A stretch of DNA of 64,000 nucleotides from Serinicoccus hydrothermalis (lineage in GTDB: Bacteria > Actinomycetota > Actinomycetes > Actinomycetales > Dermatophilaceae): positions 2,170,001 to 2,234,000 of the forward strand of contig NZ_CP014989.1 of assembly GCF_001685415.1 (NCBI RefSeq). Direction: 5' to 3'. This document shows positions 53,125-61,648 of this stretch, in pieces. Positions within the stretch are counted from its first letter, which is position 1. The number at the start of each line of letters is the position of its first letter. Both the position numbers and the translations under genes were made by a program. The notes below the pieces were generated by a model that made no database searches, had not been told where the DNA came from, and saw nothing but the letters and a program-made list of their open reading frames with translations.

Positions 53125-53613
53125 TCACGGCACGAGGGGCAGCATCCTCGCCAGGTCCGCACGGATCGTCGCCGGACGGGTGGTGGGGGCGTAGCGCTGC
53201 AGCACCCGGCCGTCCGGACCCACGAGGAACTTGGTGAAGTTCCAGGTGATGCGCCGTCCCAGCAGCCCCTTCTTCTGCTGTTTGAGCCACCGGTAGAGGG
53301 GGTGCGCACCGGAGCCGTTGACCTCCACCTTGGCGAACATCGGGAAGCTCACGCCGTAGTTGCGGTGGCAGAAGTCCCCGATCTCCTCGGCGTCGCCGGG
53401 CTCCTGGCCGCCGAACTGGTTGCACGGGAAACCGAGCACGACCAGACCGTCGTCGGCCAGCTCGGCATACAGCTCCTCCAGGCCCGCGAGCTGCGGGGTG
53501 AGGCCGCACCGGCTGGCGGTGTTGACCACGAGCACCGCCCGCCCGGCGTAGGCGCCGAGGTCCTGCTGCTCGCCCGCGAGGGTCTCGGCGGTGAAGTCGT
53601 GCAGGCTCCTCAC
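53125..53613 (-). CDS. Glutathione-peroxidase-family thiol peroxidase, copy 1
   Basis: A 162-residue protein: peroxidatic Cys in NTASRCGLTPQ, GFPCNQFGGQEPG, a probable resolving Cys in GDFCHRNYG and WNFTKFLV (Trp/Asn of the catalytic tetrad). With Cys in place of Sec it uses thioredoxin or mycothiol rather than glutathione. It overlaps the upstream MT0933-like gene by four bases (GTGA). A second copy is at 61147-61635. Confidence 0.9.
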   Translation of the reverse strand: MRSLHDFTAETLAGEQQDLGAYAGRAVLVVNTASRCGLTPQLAGLEELYAELADDGLVVLGFPCNQFGGQEPGDAEEIGDFCHRNYGVSFPMFAKVEVNGSGAHPLYRWLKQQKKGLLGRRITWNFTKFLVGPDGRVLQRYAPTTRPATIRADLARMLPLVP

Positions 53614-53819
53614 GCGCGCTGCTCGTCGTCGCCGAGAGCCGCCTTCCCGGCCTTGTCGGAGGCGGAGCGGATTTGGCTGGAGTACTTCCCCTTGGTCTGC
53701 CGGTCGGCGAAACCGGCAGCCTTGTCCAGGTAGGACCTGGTCTTCTCGGGGTTCTTGCGGGCGAAGCGGCGGGCCGCGTCGGCGGCGGCGCCGAGGGCGG
53801 CAATCTTGCGGAACGGCAT
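53610..53819 (-). CDS. MT0933-like (Rv0909-type) small protein, copy 1
   Basis: A 69-residue basic, helical protein with the family pattern RKIAALGAAADAARRFARKN, LDKAAGFADRQTKGKYSSQI and SDKAGKAALG. Pfam-type name is MT0933 antitoxin (Rv0909), but no toxin lies beside it. It is followed by the peroxidase gene. The start is MPFRK at 53819. Confidence 0.7.
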   Translation of the reverse strand: MPFRKIAALGAAADAARRFARKNPEKTRSYLDKAAGFADRQTKGKYSSQIRSASDKAGKAALGDDEQRA

Positions 53820-53954
53820 TCGGGATCCTCTGCTCGACGGTGTCACGAACCTGTCACCTGCTCAACGCGCCAGCCAACCACACGTTCCCGCCCCCGTGCG
53901 CGGACCGGGGCGGCACGCCGCGCGCCGCGTGCGGGCGCCTCCTACCGTGAGGAC

Positions 53955-54917
53955 ATGCAGATCGGATTCAAGCTCTTCGCCGAGAACTACTCCCCCACCG
54001 AGCTCGTCCGCCAGGCCGTGGAGGCCGAGCGTGCCGGCTTCGACTTCGTCGAGATCAGCGACCACTTCCACCCCTGGCTGCCCGAGCACGAGCACTCGCC
54101 GTTCGCCTGGTCGGTGCTCGCAGCCATCGCCGCCTCGACCGAGCGCATCGGCCTGGCGACCGGGGTCACCTGCCCGACGATCCGCTACCACCCGGCGATC
54201 ATCGCCCAGGCCGCGGCGACCACCCAGATCCTCTCCGGCGGTCGCTTCACGCTGGGCGTGGGCTCCGGCGAGCGGCTCAACGAGCACGTCGTCGGCCAGG
54301 GCTGGCCGGAGGTCCGGGACCGCCACCAGCTGCTCCGGGAGGCGCTGGAGATCATCCGGCTGCTGTGGCAGGGCGGCTACCACTCCTACCGCGGCGAGTT
54401 CCTCACCATCGAGGACGCCCGCGTCTTTGACCTCCCGGACACCCTCCCGGACATCGTCGTGGCCATCGGCGGCCCGCAGGCGGCGCGGCTCGCCGCGGAC
54501 CTCGGTGACGGCATCTTCACCACCGACCCGGACGCCTCGCTCATCGAGGCCTTCGAGCAGGCCGGTGGCTCCGGGCCGCGCTACACCGAGGTGCCGCTGG
54601 CCTGGGCCACGGACGAGCAGGCGGCTGCCGAGTCCGCGCACCGCATGTTCCGCTTCGGCCTGGGCAGCTGGCGGGTCAACAGCGAGTTGCCCAACCCGGC
54701 CCACTTCGACGCCGCGACCCAGTTCATCACCCCGGACTCGATGCGCGAGGTCTTCGCCTGCGGCCCCGACGTGGAGCGTCACCTGGAGGTGGCCCGGCAG
54801 TTCTCCGACGCGGGCTTCGACCGGCTCGCCCTCATCAGCGCCGGCCCGGACGTCGACGGCTTCATGCGCTTCTTCACCGACGAGCTGCGCCCCCGGCTGT
54901 CCGAGCTGTCGACGTAG
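53955..54917 (+). CDS. LLM-class F420-dependent oxidoreductase
   Basis: A 320-residue luciferase-like TIM-barrel protein (MQIGFKLFAENYSP, ISDHFHPWLPEHEHSPFAW, LGVGSGERLNEHVVGQGWPE) of the TIGR03557-type F420 family. F420 use is inferred from the family; it implies that the organism makes F420. Start is ATG 53955 with GAGG just upstream. Confidence 0.85.
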   Translation: MQIGFKLFAENYSPTELVRQAVEAERAGFDFVEISDHFHPWLPEHEHSPFAWSVLAAIAASTERIGLATGVTCPTIRYHPAIIAQAAATTQILSGGRFTLGVGSGERLNEHVVGQGWPEVRDRHQLLREALEIIRLLWQGGYHSYRGEFLTIEDARVFDLPDTLPDIVVAIGGPQAARLAADLGDGIFTTDPDASLIEAFEQAGGSGPRYTEVPLAWATDEQAAAESAHRMFRFGLGSWRVNSELPNPAHFDAATQFITPDSMREVFACGPDVERHLEVARQFSDAGFDRLALISAGPDVDGFMRFFTDELRPRLSELST

Positions 54918-55032
54918 GACGACGCCTCTGGGTGGGGCGGTGGGGGTGCGACCTCACCGACCTGCAGCCCGCCACCCGCGCGGGTCGCCCCCGCCACGTG
55001 CGTGGCTCGGGCACCACGCGTAGCACTCTGCG

Positions 55033-55082
55033 GGGACATGTGCGTCCGCCCGGGACATAACGCGACCGGACGGACATGTCCC
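55033..55082. repeat. Long inverted repeat in the convergent spacer
   Basis: GGGACATGTGCGTCCG (55033-55048) and CGGACGGACATGTCCC (55067-55082) are complementary at 15 of 16 bases. The 18-base loop contains another GGGACAT. It sits between the F420 enzyme and the GbcB-like gene, which converge, so a bidirectional terminator is likely. The 280-base spacer has no other feature. Confidence 0.55.
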
Positions 55083-55197
55083 AGCAGCCTGTGGCCCGTG
55101 AGCTTCGTGAGGCTGCAGCCGAGCGGACCGCTCGTCTGGCGACGACATGCCTCCGCGATGCGCTGCCGGAGCCGGGTCATGGTCATGCCAGCCGGGA

Positions 55198-56289
55198 TCA
55201 GGCCTCGACGACGCAGTCCTCGAGCGGGGTGGAGCAGCACAGCAGGACCTTGTCGGCGGCGATCTCGCGGGGCCGGATCCCGCCGCCGTGCCGCATGTCC
55301 ACGCTGCCGGCCAGCAGCTGGCTCTTGCAGGTCCCGCAGACCCCCTCGGCGCAGGAGGACGGCAGGCTGAGGCCGGCCCGCGCGGCGGCGGCGAGGATCG
55401 TCTGACCGGGGGCGCAGGTCACCTCCCTGCCGCTGCGGGTGAGGGTGACGGTGTGCGTCCGCGCCTCGGCCGCGGGGGTGCCTCCCCGGCCGTCCCCGCC
55501 CTCGCCGGTCAGCACCGCGCCGGCCGGGTCGAGCACGAAGGACTCCTGGTGGCACCGCGCCGGGTCGCAGCCGAGCTCGGCCAGCAGGCCGCGCACGGCG
55601 TCCATGTAGGGCCGTGGTCCGCAGGTGAACACCTCCCGGCCGGCCGCGTCGGGCGCCAGCTCGGCGAGCATCCCGGCGGTGAGCCGCCCGCGGGCACCAC
55701 GCCATACCTCGTCCTCGCTGTCGCCCTCGCAGACCACCGCCACCCGCAGCCACGGCAGGGCCGCCGCGAGGTCCTCGAGCTCGCGGCGGAAGACGATGTC
55801 GGCCGGGGTCCGGGCGCTGTGGACGAAGACGACGTCGTGCGGGCCCGGCGTGCCGACCAGGGTCCGCAGCATCGACATGAGCGGGGTGACGCCGCTGCCG
55901 GCGGAGAGCAGCAGGTGCGCCGCCGCCGGGTGCTCGTGGGTGCTGAAGACGCCCATCGGCCCGCTCACCCGCAGCCGGTCCCCGACCCCGAGCCGGTCGT
56001 GCAGCCACGTCGACACCGGACCCTGCCGCTTCACCGTGAGCGTGAGGGTGCCGGCCTGCAGCGGGGAGGAGGCGATGGTGTAGCACCGGCTGGTCTCCCG
56101 GCCGTCCACGTCCGCCGTCACCGTGACGTACTGCCCCGGCCGGAACGACAGCGCCGCGCCGCCCGGCAGCGCGAGGGTGATGCTGCGCACGTCGTGGGTG
56201 ACCTGCTCGACGTGGACGCACACCAGCGGCTCGTCCACGTGGTCGAGGTATGTCGTGGCGCCCGTCCCGCGGACCAGCACCTCGGTCAT
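55198..56289 (-). CDS. Ferredoxin-reductase component (GbcB-like: FAD/NAD + 2Fe-2S)
   Basis: A 363-residue protein: FAD-binding domain with TSRCYTIASSP, NAD domain SAGSGVTPLMSMLR and FTCGPRPYMDAV, then a C-terminal plant-type ferredoxin with CAEGVCGTCKSQ (Cys ligands) and a last Cys in LLCCSTP. It passes electrons from NAD(P)H to the Rieske oxygenase encoded just upstream, whose stop it overlaps (ATGA). Confidence 0.88.
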   Translation of the reverse strand: MTEVLVRGTGATTYLDHVDEPLVCVHVEQVTHDVRSITLALPGGAALSFRPGQYVTVTADVDGRETSRCYTIASSPLQAGTLTLTVKRQGPVSTWLHDRLGVGDRLRVSGPMGVFSTHEHPAAAHLLLSAGSGVTPLMSMLRTLVGTPGPHDVVFVHSARTPADIVFRRELEDLAAALPWLRVAVVCEGDSEDEVWRGARGRLTAGMLAELAPDAAGREVFTCGPRPYMDAVRGLLAELGCDPARCHQESFVLDPAGAVLTGEGGDGRGGTPAAEARTHTVTLTRSGREVTCAPGQTILAAAARAGLSLPSSCAEGVCGTCKSQLLAGSVDMRHGGGIRPREIAADKVLLCCSTPLEDCVVEA

Positions 56290-57578
56290 CGGGCCAGCTC
56301 CGCGCGCAGCCGCGCGACGTACCACGCGACGAAGGACTCCACCTGGCGCTCGCTGGGCGAGTAAGGGCCGGGGATGTAGGCCGGGTCGGCCACGCCCTGC
56401 TGCGCCCGGGCGCAGAACTCGCCGTCCTCCTCGTTGGTGTGGTCCCACACCTGGGTGAGCCGCTCCAGGTCGTAGTCCTCTCCCTCGACCGCGTCCTCGT
56501 GGACCAGCCAGGTGGTGCGCACCAGGGTCCGGTCCGGCCCGAGGGGCAGCACCGCGAAGGTCACGACGTGGTCGGACAGGAAGTGGAACCACCCGTTGGG
56601 TTGGGTGTGCACCGAGGCGCGGCCCAGCCGGGGGGTGTCGAAGTCGGCCAGCAGGCGGCGCGAGGCGACCGTCCCGTCGAGCGTGTAGGACTCGCCGGCG
56701 CCGTCCAGCGCCTCGCGCTGCACGCGGAAGGCAGTGACCCGGTCCTCCTCCAGCGCCTCCACCTCGGCGAAGGCCATCCCCCGCGCCAGGCAGGCCGCCT
56801 CGAGCTCGGCCTCGGCGGCGAGGTAGCGCTCGTGCGCCGGCATGAGCCGGGCCGGGATCCTGTCCCGGTCGTAGCCGTAGGTCGGGAAGAAGGTGCAGGT
56901 CAGCTCGGGGTGGCCGCCCTCGCAGTGGTAGCACTCCCGGTTGTTCTCCATCACCAGCTTCCAGTTGGCGTGCTCGACGAGGTCGTGCTGGGCGGCGACC
57001 TTGGTGCGCAGCGGCTGGTGGGGGTCGAGGTAGGGCGCGACGGTGGCCGTCATCTCCTCGACGTCGGCCGGCGGCTCGTCGGCGAGGCAGACGAAGACCA
57101 GCCCGGACACGGTCCGCACGTGCACCCTCCGGAGCCCGAAGCAGGACCGGTCGAAGGTCGGCGCCTGGTCGCCGGCGTGCAGCAGGGTGCCGTCGGTGGC
57201 GTAGGTCCAGCGGTGGTAGCCGCAGACGATGTTGCCCACGGACCCGGAGCGCTCGGTGAGCACCCGGGAGCCGCGGTGCCGGCAGACGTTGCGCAGCGCC
57301 GACACCTGCTCGTCGTCGTCTCGCACGACGATGACGGAGTAGGGCCCGATGTCGACGGTGACGAAGTCGCCGGGCTCGCGGATCTCGGCCTCGGTCGCCA
57401 CGAAGATCCAGCTCCGTGCCCACACGGCGGCGAGGTCGAGGTCGAAGACCTCGGGGCTGGTGTAGAAGGGCGCGTCCAGGCTGAAGCCCGGCGCCCGGTC
57501 GGCCACGAGCCGGGCGAGGTCGGTGGTCCCGGGGGCGGTGGGGGTGCTCGTCGCGGTGGCGGTGGTGAGGGTGGTCAT
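56286..57578 (-). CDS. Rieske oxygenase, glycine-betaine/stachydrine demethylase type (GbcA-like)
   Basis: A 430-residue protein with Rieske ligands CRHRGSR and CGYHRW (near 99-123) and mononuclear iron site NNRECYHCEGGHPEL (near 215). This matches GbcA/Stc2-type oxygenases that remove a methyl from quaternary amines as formaldehyde. The partner reductase follows. Substrate (glycine betaine, proline betaine or another) cannot be settled from sequence. Confidence 0.85.
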   Translation of the reverse strand: MTTLTTATATSTPTAPGTTDLARLVADRAPGFSLDAPFYTSPEVFDLDLAAVWARSWIFVATEAEIREPGDFVTVDIGPYSVIVVRDDDEQVSALRNVCRHRGSRVLTERSGSVGNIVCGYHRWTYATDGTLLHAGDQAPTFDRSCFGLRRVHVRTVSGLVFVCLADEPPADVEEMTATVAPYLDPHQPLRTKVAAQHDLVEHANWKLVMENNRECYHCEGGHPELTCTFFPTYGYDRDRIPARLMPAHERYLAAEAELEAACLARGMAFAEVEALEEDRVTAFRVQREALDGAGESYTLDGTVASRRLLADFDTPRLGRASVHTQPNGWFHFLSDHVVTFAVLPLGPDRTLVRTTWLVHEDAVEGEDYDLERLTQVWDHTNEEDGEFCARAQQGVADPAYIPGPYSPSERQVESFVAWYVARLRAELAR

Positions 57579-57602
57579 CGGGTCCTCCTTCGGGTATGCC
57601 GG

Positions 57603-59693
57603 TCAGATGGCCAGGCAGAGGCGCAGGGCGTCGTAGGTGGCGGCGTGGATGTTGCGGCTGGCGACGGCGTCGCCGATCCGGAAGAGCTGGAAGCCGGTGC
57701 CCGGCGAGAGCGCGGCGCCCGCCCCGCCGGGAGCGGCCAGGGCTGCCGGGCCGCTCCCGGCGCCCACGAGCTGGGGCTGCACCGCGAGCAGTGCCTCGTG
57801 GTCGACGGCGCCGCCGTTGACCGAGAGCGGGGCCATCTCGTGGTAGAGGTCGTCGTTGGGCAGCGTGCCGTGCTCCACGACGACCTGGTCCACCCGCCGC
57901 TCGACCTCCGCGCCGGAGTAGTCGTGCCGCAGCCGCGCGACCAGCCCGCCCTCGGGGTGCCGGGCGACCCCGACGAGGCGGGTGGCGAGGGTGACCCCGA
58001 CGTGGTGCTCGTCGAAGGCCCGCAGGTAGGCCGGTGAGTTCATCCCGCCGACGAGCGGGGCCAGCATCCGCTCGGGGGTGACGAACTGCACCTGCGCCCC
58101 GCGGCTGGCGAGCAGCTCGGCGGCGTCCACCCCGGGCTCGGCGCCGTTGTCGTCGTAGACGAGCACGGTGCCGCCGGAGCGCACCTCCCCGGACATGACG
58201 TCCCAGGTGTCGCGCACCAGCCCCTGGCCCTGCGCGAGGAAGGTGCGGTTCGGCATACCCCCGGTCGCGACAATGACGACGTCGGGCTCCTCGGCCAGCA
58301 CGGTCTGCGCCTCGGCGAAGACCCCGAGGCGCAGGTCGACCCCGGTGTGCTTGAGCTCGCTGACCCGCCAGTCGACCACCCCGATGAGGTCGCGGCGGCG
58401 GCTCGGGCGGGAGGCGAGCCGGACCTGCCCGCCGGGCAGGTCGTCGGCCTCGAGGATGACGACGTCGTGACCGCGCTCGCCGAGCACCCGGCCCGCCTCC
58501 AGCCCGGCCGGGCCGGCGCCGACGACGACGACCCGGCGGCGCACCGGCGCCGGCGGGACGACGTGGCTGAGGGTGAGCTCGCGGCCGGTCGCCGGGTTGT
58601 GGATGCACTTGGCGTCGCCGGACTCGTAGATCGCGTCGAGGCAGTAGTTGGCGCCCACGCAGGGCCGGACCCGGTCCTCCTCGCCCGCGGTGATCTTGGC
58701 GACGAGGTAGGGGTCGGCCATCTGCGGACGGGTCATGCCGACGAGGTCGAGCAGGCCGTCGCGGATGGCGTGCCGCGCGGTCGCCGCGTCGGTGATCCGG
58801 GAGGCGTGCATGACCGGGATGTCGATCTCGCGGCGGATCTGCCCGGCGAACTCGAGGAAGGGCGCCGAGGGGGTGCCCATCGACGGGATCACCTTGGACA
58901 GTGTCGCGTCGCTGTCGATGGTGCCCTTGATGACGCTGAGCAGGTCGACGCCGTCCTCGGTGAAGGCGCGCAGTGCGGTGAGCGCCTCCTCCTGCTGCAG
59001 CCCGTCCGGCCGGTCCTCGTCCATGGACATCCGGATCGCCAGGACCGGCTGGGGGCCGAGGGCCTCGCGCACCGCGCGGATCACCCGGCGGGGGAAGGCC
59101 ATCCGGTGCTCCAGCGAGCCGCCCCACGCGTCGTCCCGGTGGTTGGTGGCGGGGGAGAGGAAGGCGTCGAGCAGGTGCCCGTAGCTCTGCAGCTCGATGC
59201 CGTCCAGGCCACCCTCGACGCAGCGCTGCGCGGCGCTGACGTAGTCGTCGACGATGCGGTCCAGGTCCCACTCCTCGGCGACCTTGGGGAAGGCCCGGTG
59301 CGCGGGCTCGCGCAGCGGGGAGGGGTAGACCGTCGGCAGCCAGTCCGCGGTGTAGTTGCTGGTCCGCCGCCCGAGGTGGGTGACCTGGCACATCACCGCC
59401 GCCCCCTCCTCGTGCACGGCGTCGGTGAGCCGGCGCATCCACGGCACGATCTCGTCGCGGTGCAGCTCGAGGTTGCCGAAGGCCGGCGGGCTGTCGCGGG
59501 CGATCACGGCCGAGCCGCCGATCATCGTGAGCCCGACGCCGCCGCGGGCCTTCTCCAGGTGGTAGGCGAGGTAGCGCTCGCGCGGCAGCCCGCCCTCGGC
59601 GTAGGCCGGCTCGTGGCTGGTGCTGACCACCCGGTTGCGCAGCCGCATACCCTTGACCGTGAAGGGGTCCAGGAGTGGGTCGAGGGTGCGCAT
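57603..59693 (-). CDS. DgcA-like NADH:flavin oxidoreductase (TMADH family, N-demethylase)
   Basis: A 696-residue protein of the TMADH/2,4-dienoyl-CoA reductase family: FMN TIM barrel (1-370), iron-sulfur region with CVGANYCLDAIYESG and a later AKCIHNPATG, then FAD domain VVVVGAGPAGLEAGRVLGE. In TMADH the cluster uses C-x2-C-x3-C-x11-C; here the second Cys is Ala. It would demethylate the secondary or tertiary amine made by the Rieske step. It is the first gene of the three-gene operon, 25 bases before gbcA. Confidence 0.82.
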   Translation of the reverse strand: MRTLDPLLDPFTVKGMRLRNRVVSTSHEPAYAEGGLPRERYLAYHLEKARGGVGLTMIGGSAVIARDSPPAFGNLELHRDEIVPWMRRLTDAVHEEGAAVMCQVTHLGRRTSNYTADWLPTVYPSPLREPAHRAFPKVAEEWDLDRIVDDYVSAAQRCVEGGLDGIELQSYGHLLDAFLSPATNHRDDAWGGSLEHRMAFPRRVIRAVREALGPQPVLAIRMSMDEDRPDGLQQEEALTALRAFTEDGVDLLSVIKGTIDSDATLSKVIPSMGTPSAPFLEFAGQIRREIDIPVMHASRITDAATARHAIRDGLLDLVGMTRPQMADPYLVAKITAGEEDRVRPCVGANYCLDAIYESGDAKCIHNPATGRELTLSHVVPPAPVRRRVVVVGAGPAGLEAGRVLGERGHDVVILEADDLPGGQVRLASRPSRRRDLIGVVDWRVSELKHTGVDLRLGVFAEAQTVLAEEPDVVIVATGGMPNRTFLAQGQGLVRDTWDVMSGEVRSGGTVLVYDDNGAEPGVDAAELLASRGAQVQFVTPERMLAPLVGGMNSPAYLRAFDEHHVGVTLATRLVGVARHPEGGLVARLRHDYSGAEVERRVDQVVVEHGTLPNDDLYHEMAPLSVNGGAVDHEALLAVQPQLVGAGSGPAALAAPGGAGAALSPGTGFQLFRIGDAVASRNIHAATYDALRLCLAI

Positions 59694-59737
59694 ACGGCGA
59701 GTCTGCGGTCAGCGGCGCCTGCGCACCAGCGCCGAAA

Positions 59738-59757
59738 AGTGCACGTTCTCGTGCACA
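59738..59757. promoter_or_regulatory. LysR binding site between dgcA-like and lysR genes
   Basis: GTGCAC, six bases, GTGCAC (59739-59744 and 59751-59756): two palindromic hexamers spaced as one LysR site with a T-N11-A core, between the divergent genes. It sits ten bases before the LysR start. Probable operator for both. Confidence 0.5.
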
Positions 59758-59765
59758 CTGGCTGC

Positions 59766-60665
59766 ATGATCGACCGGCGCCTGCAGGTGCTGCGGATGGT
59801 GGCCCAGCGCGGCAAGGTGACGGCTGCCGCGGAGGCGCTCAGCTACACCCCCTCGGCGGTCTCCCAGCAGCTGCGCGCGCTCGGGCGCGAGCTCGGGGTG
59901 GAGCTGCTGGTGCAGGACGGTCGCGGGGTCCGGCTCAGTCCCGCGGCCCAGGTGCTCCTGGACCGCACCGACGACCTGGTATGCCGGTGGGAGGAGATCC
60001 GCGCCGAGGTCGCCCGGGTGGCGCGGACCGGGGGCGGGGTGCTGCGGCTGGCCGGCTTCTCGACGGCCGCGTCAGCCCTGCTCCCGGGGGTGGCGGCACG
60101 CGTCCGCGCCGAGGTCGGGAGCGAGGTGCAGATCGTCGAGGCCGACCCGGAGGAGTGCTTCGAGCTGCTGCTCACCGGCCGCGCCGACGTGGCGGTCGTC
60201 GTGGCCCTGTCCGGCCTGCCGGCCAGCACCGACCCGCGCTTCGAGCAGCGCGCCCTGCTCGAGGACCCCATCGACCTGCTCGTGCACGACGGCCACCCGC
60301 TCGCGGGGAGGGAGTGGGTGTCCCTGCGTGACCTGGCCGGCGAGCGCTGGATCATGGACCGGCCGGGGCGGCCCTACCACGAGCTGCTCCAGACGGCCTG
60401 CACCGGCGCCGGCTTCACCCCCTCGGTCGCGCACTACGCCGCGGAGTGGGACACCGGGGCGGCGCTGGTCGGCGCGGACCTCGGCATCGCCCTCATCCCG
60501 CGCCTGGCGCAGATCCCGGCGGCCTACCCCGTGGTGCGGGTGCCGCTGCACGGTGACCCGGCGCCGGCCCGGCACCTGCGCACCGGCATCCGCCGCGGCA
60601 GCGGCGAGCACCCGGGCGTCGCCACGGCGCTCGCGGCGCTGCAGGAGGCGGCGGCCGGCCGCTGA
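59766..60665 (+). CDS. LysR-type regulator of the betaine-demethylation operon
   Basis: A 299-residue LysR protein: helix-turn-helix MVAQRGKVTAAAEALSYTPSAV pattern at the N-terminus and a substrate-binding domain. Divergence from the dgcA-gbcA-gbcB operon makes it the likely regulator. The start ATG 59766 is the normal family start; the frame upstream is a shadow of the dgcA gene. Confidence 0.88.
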   Translation: MIDRRLQVLRMVAQRGKVTAAAEALSYTPSAVSQQLRALGRELGVELLVQDGRGVRLSPAAQVLLDRTDDLVCRWEEIRAEVARVARTGGGVLRLAGFSTAASALLPGVAARVRAEVGSEVQIVEADPEECFELLLTGRADVAVVVALSGLPASTDPRFEQRALLEDPIDLLVHDGHPLAGREWVSLRDLAGERWIMDRPGRPYHELLQTACTGAGFTPSVAHYAAEWDTGAALVGADLGIALIPRLAQIPAAYPVVRVPLHGDPAPARHLRTGIRRGSGEHPGVATALAALQEAAAGR

Positions 60666-60716
60666 GCCGCTGGGACGGCTTTGGGTCAGGGCGCCCGGCC
60701 CCACGGTCGCGACCCA

Positions 60717-60782
60717 CTCCTACGCAGAAGCTGTTCCTCTGCCCTGATGCATCACCGCAGAGGAACACTTTCTGCGTAGGAG
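60717..60782. repeat. 66-base near-perfect palindrome
   Basis: Outer arms CTCCTACGCAGAA and TTCTGCGTAGGAG match perfectly. A 3-base mismatch zone (T-A pair and G-T wobble, one C-C clash) leads to the inner arms GTTCCTCTGC and GCAGAGGAAC, also perfect. The loop itself is the palindrome TGATGCATCA flanked by CC. It lies 52 bases after the LysR stop, between converging genes, and is much larger than a normal terminator. Confidence 0.75.
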
Positions 60783-60824
60783 TCCGGTGGCTGGCAGCTT
60801 CTGCGGAGGAGTCCGGTGGCTGGC
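60770..60824 (+). repeat. Direct repeat, 26-base unit
   Basis: Two copies of a 26-base unit starting TTCTGCG and ending GTGGCTGGC (60770-60795 and 60799-60824), identical but for one base (T or G), 29 bases apart. The first copy shares its start with the right arm of the 66-base palindrome. The arrangement suggests a small repeat element with partial duplication. Confidence 0.6.
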
Positions 60825-60834
60825 GCGGTCCGCG

Positions 60835-61071
60835 TCAGGACGAGGACGGCGGGGGCGTGCTGCTCGTGGTACCTCCCTGGTCGCCGCCGAGCGCGGCCTG
60901 GCTGGCCTTGTCGCTCGCCGAGCGGATCTGGGAGGAGTACTTGCCCTTGGTCTGCTTGTCGGCGAAGTCCGCGGCCTTGTCCAGGTAGGACTGCGTCTTC
61001 TGCGGGTTCTTGCGGGCGAAGCGACGGGCTGCGCCCAGGGCGGCACCGATCGCGGCGATCCTGCGGGCCAT
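60835..61071 (-). CDS. MT0933-like small protein, copy 2
   Basis: A 78-residue protein very similar to copy 1 (RRIAAIGAALGAARRFARKN, LDKAADFADKQTKGKYSSQI, SDKASQAALG), with a Ser/Thr/Pro tail instead of the peroxidase-overlapping end. Here it follows the peroxidase gene, the reverse of copy 1. Confidence 0.7.
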   Translation of the reverse strand: MARRIAAIGAALGAARRFARKNPQKTQSYLDKAADFADKQTKGKYSSQIRSASDKASQAALGGDQGGTTSSTPPPSSS

Positions 61072-61146
61072 GGTGGTCCTCTCGTCGGGGAAGTGTCCTG
61101 GTGAGGCTCAACGCCCCGGGGCGCGAGAAGTTTCCCGACGCCGTGC

Positions 61147-61635
61147 TCAGGACCCGGTCGGCAGGACCTTCTCGATGTCCGCGCGGATCGCCAAGGGGTC
61201 GGTGGTGGGGGCATACCGTCCGACGACCGAGCCGTCCGGGGCGATGAGGAACTTGGTGAAGTTCCACTTGATCCGGCCGCCGAGCAGGCCCTTCTTCTGC
61301 GAGCGCAGCCAGGCGAAGAGCGGGTGCGCGTCGTCGCCGTTGACGTCGACCTTGGCGAACATCGGGAAGCTCACGCCGTAGTTGCGCTGGCAGAACTCCC
61401 CGATCTCCTGCGCGTCGCCGGGCTCCTGGTTGCCGAACTGGTTGTACGGGAAACCGAGCACGACCAGGCCCCGGTCCGCGAGCTCGCTGTGGAGGTGCTC
61501 CAGGCCCTCGAGCTGCGGCGTGAAGCCGCACCTGCTGGCCGTGTTGACGACCAGGACCGCCCGGCCGGCGTAGTCGCCGAGGTCCTGCTGGTCACCGGTG
61601 AGCGTCTCGGCCTCGAAGTCGTGCAGCGTCGTCAT
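61147..61635 (-). CDS. Glutathione-peroxidase-family thiol peroxidase, copy 2
   Basis: A 162-residue close paralogue of the gene at 53125. Peroxidatic Cys (NTASRCGFTPQ), probable resolving Cys (GEFCQRNYG) and WNFTKFLI are kept, but the Cys of the GFPCNQFG motif is Tyr (GFPYNQFGNQEPG). Yeast Gpx3 does not need that Cys, so activity should be retained. ATG 61635 is used; another lies three codons upstream. Confidence 0.88.
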   Translation of the reverse strand: MTTLHDFEAETLTGDQQDLGDYAGRAVLVVNTASRCGFTPQLEGLEHLHSELADRGLVVLGFPYNQFGNQEPGDAQEIGEFCQRNYGVSFPMFAKVDVNGDDAHPLFAWLRSQKKGLLGGRIKWNFTKFLIAPDGSVVGRYAPTTDPLAIRADIEKVLPTGS

Positions 61636-61648
61636 GGTGCCCATCCCA

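Noticed and set aside
53125-53613. Selenoprotein glutathione peroxidase
   Set aside because: The active-site codon is a Cys codon in both copies. No in-frame TGA occurs at that position.
53610-53819. Functional antitoxin of a toxin-antitoxin pair
   Set aside because: The family name suggests it, but both copies neighbour a peroxidase and no toxin gene is present.
56290-59442. Upstream part of the 1,414-residue frame ending at the GbcB-like gene
   Set aside because: Only the last 363 residues (from 56289) form a protein. The rest is an out-of-frame shadow of the GbcA-like and DgcA-like genes.
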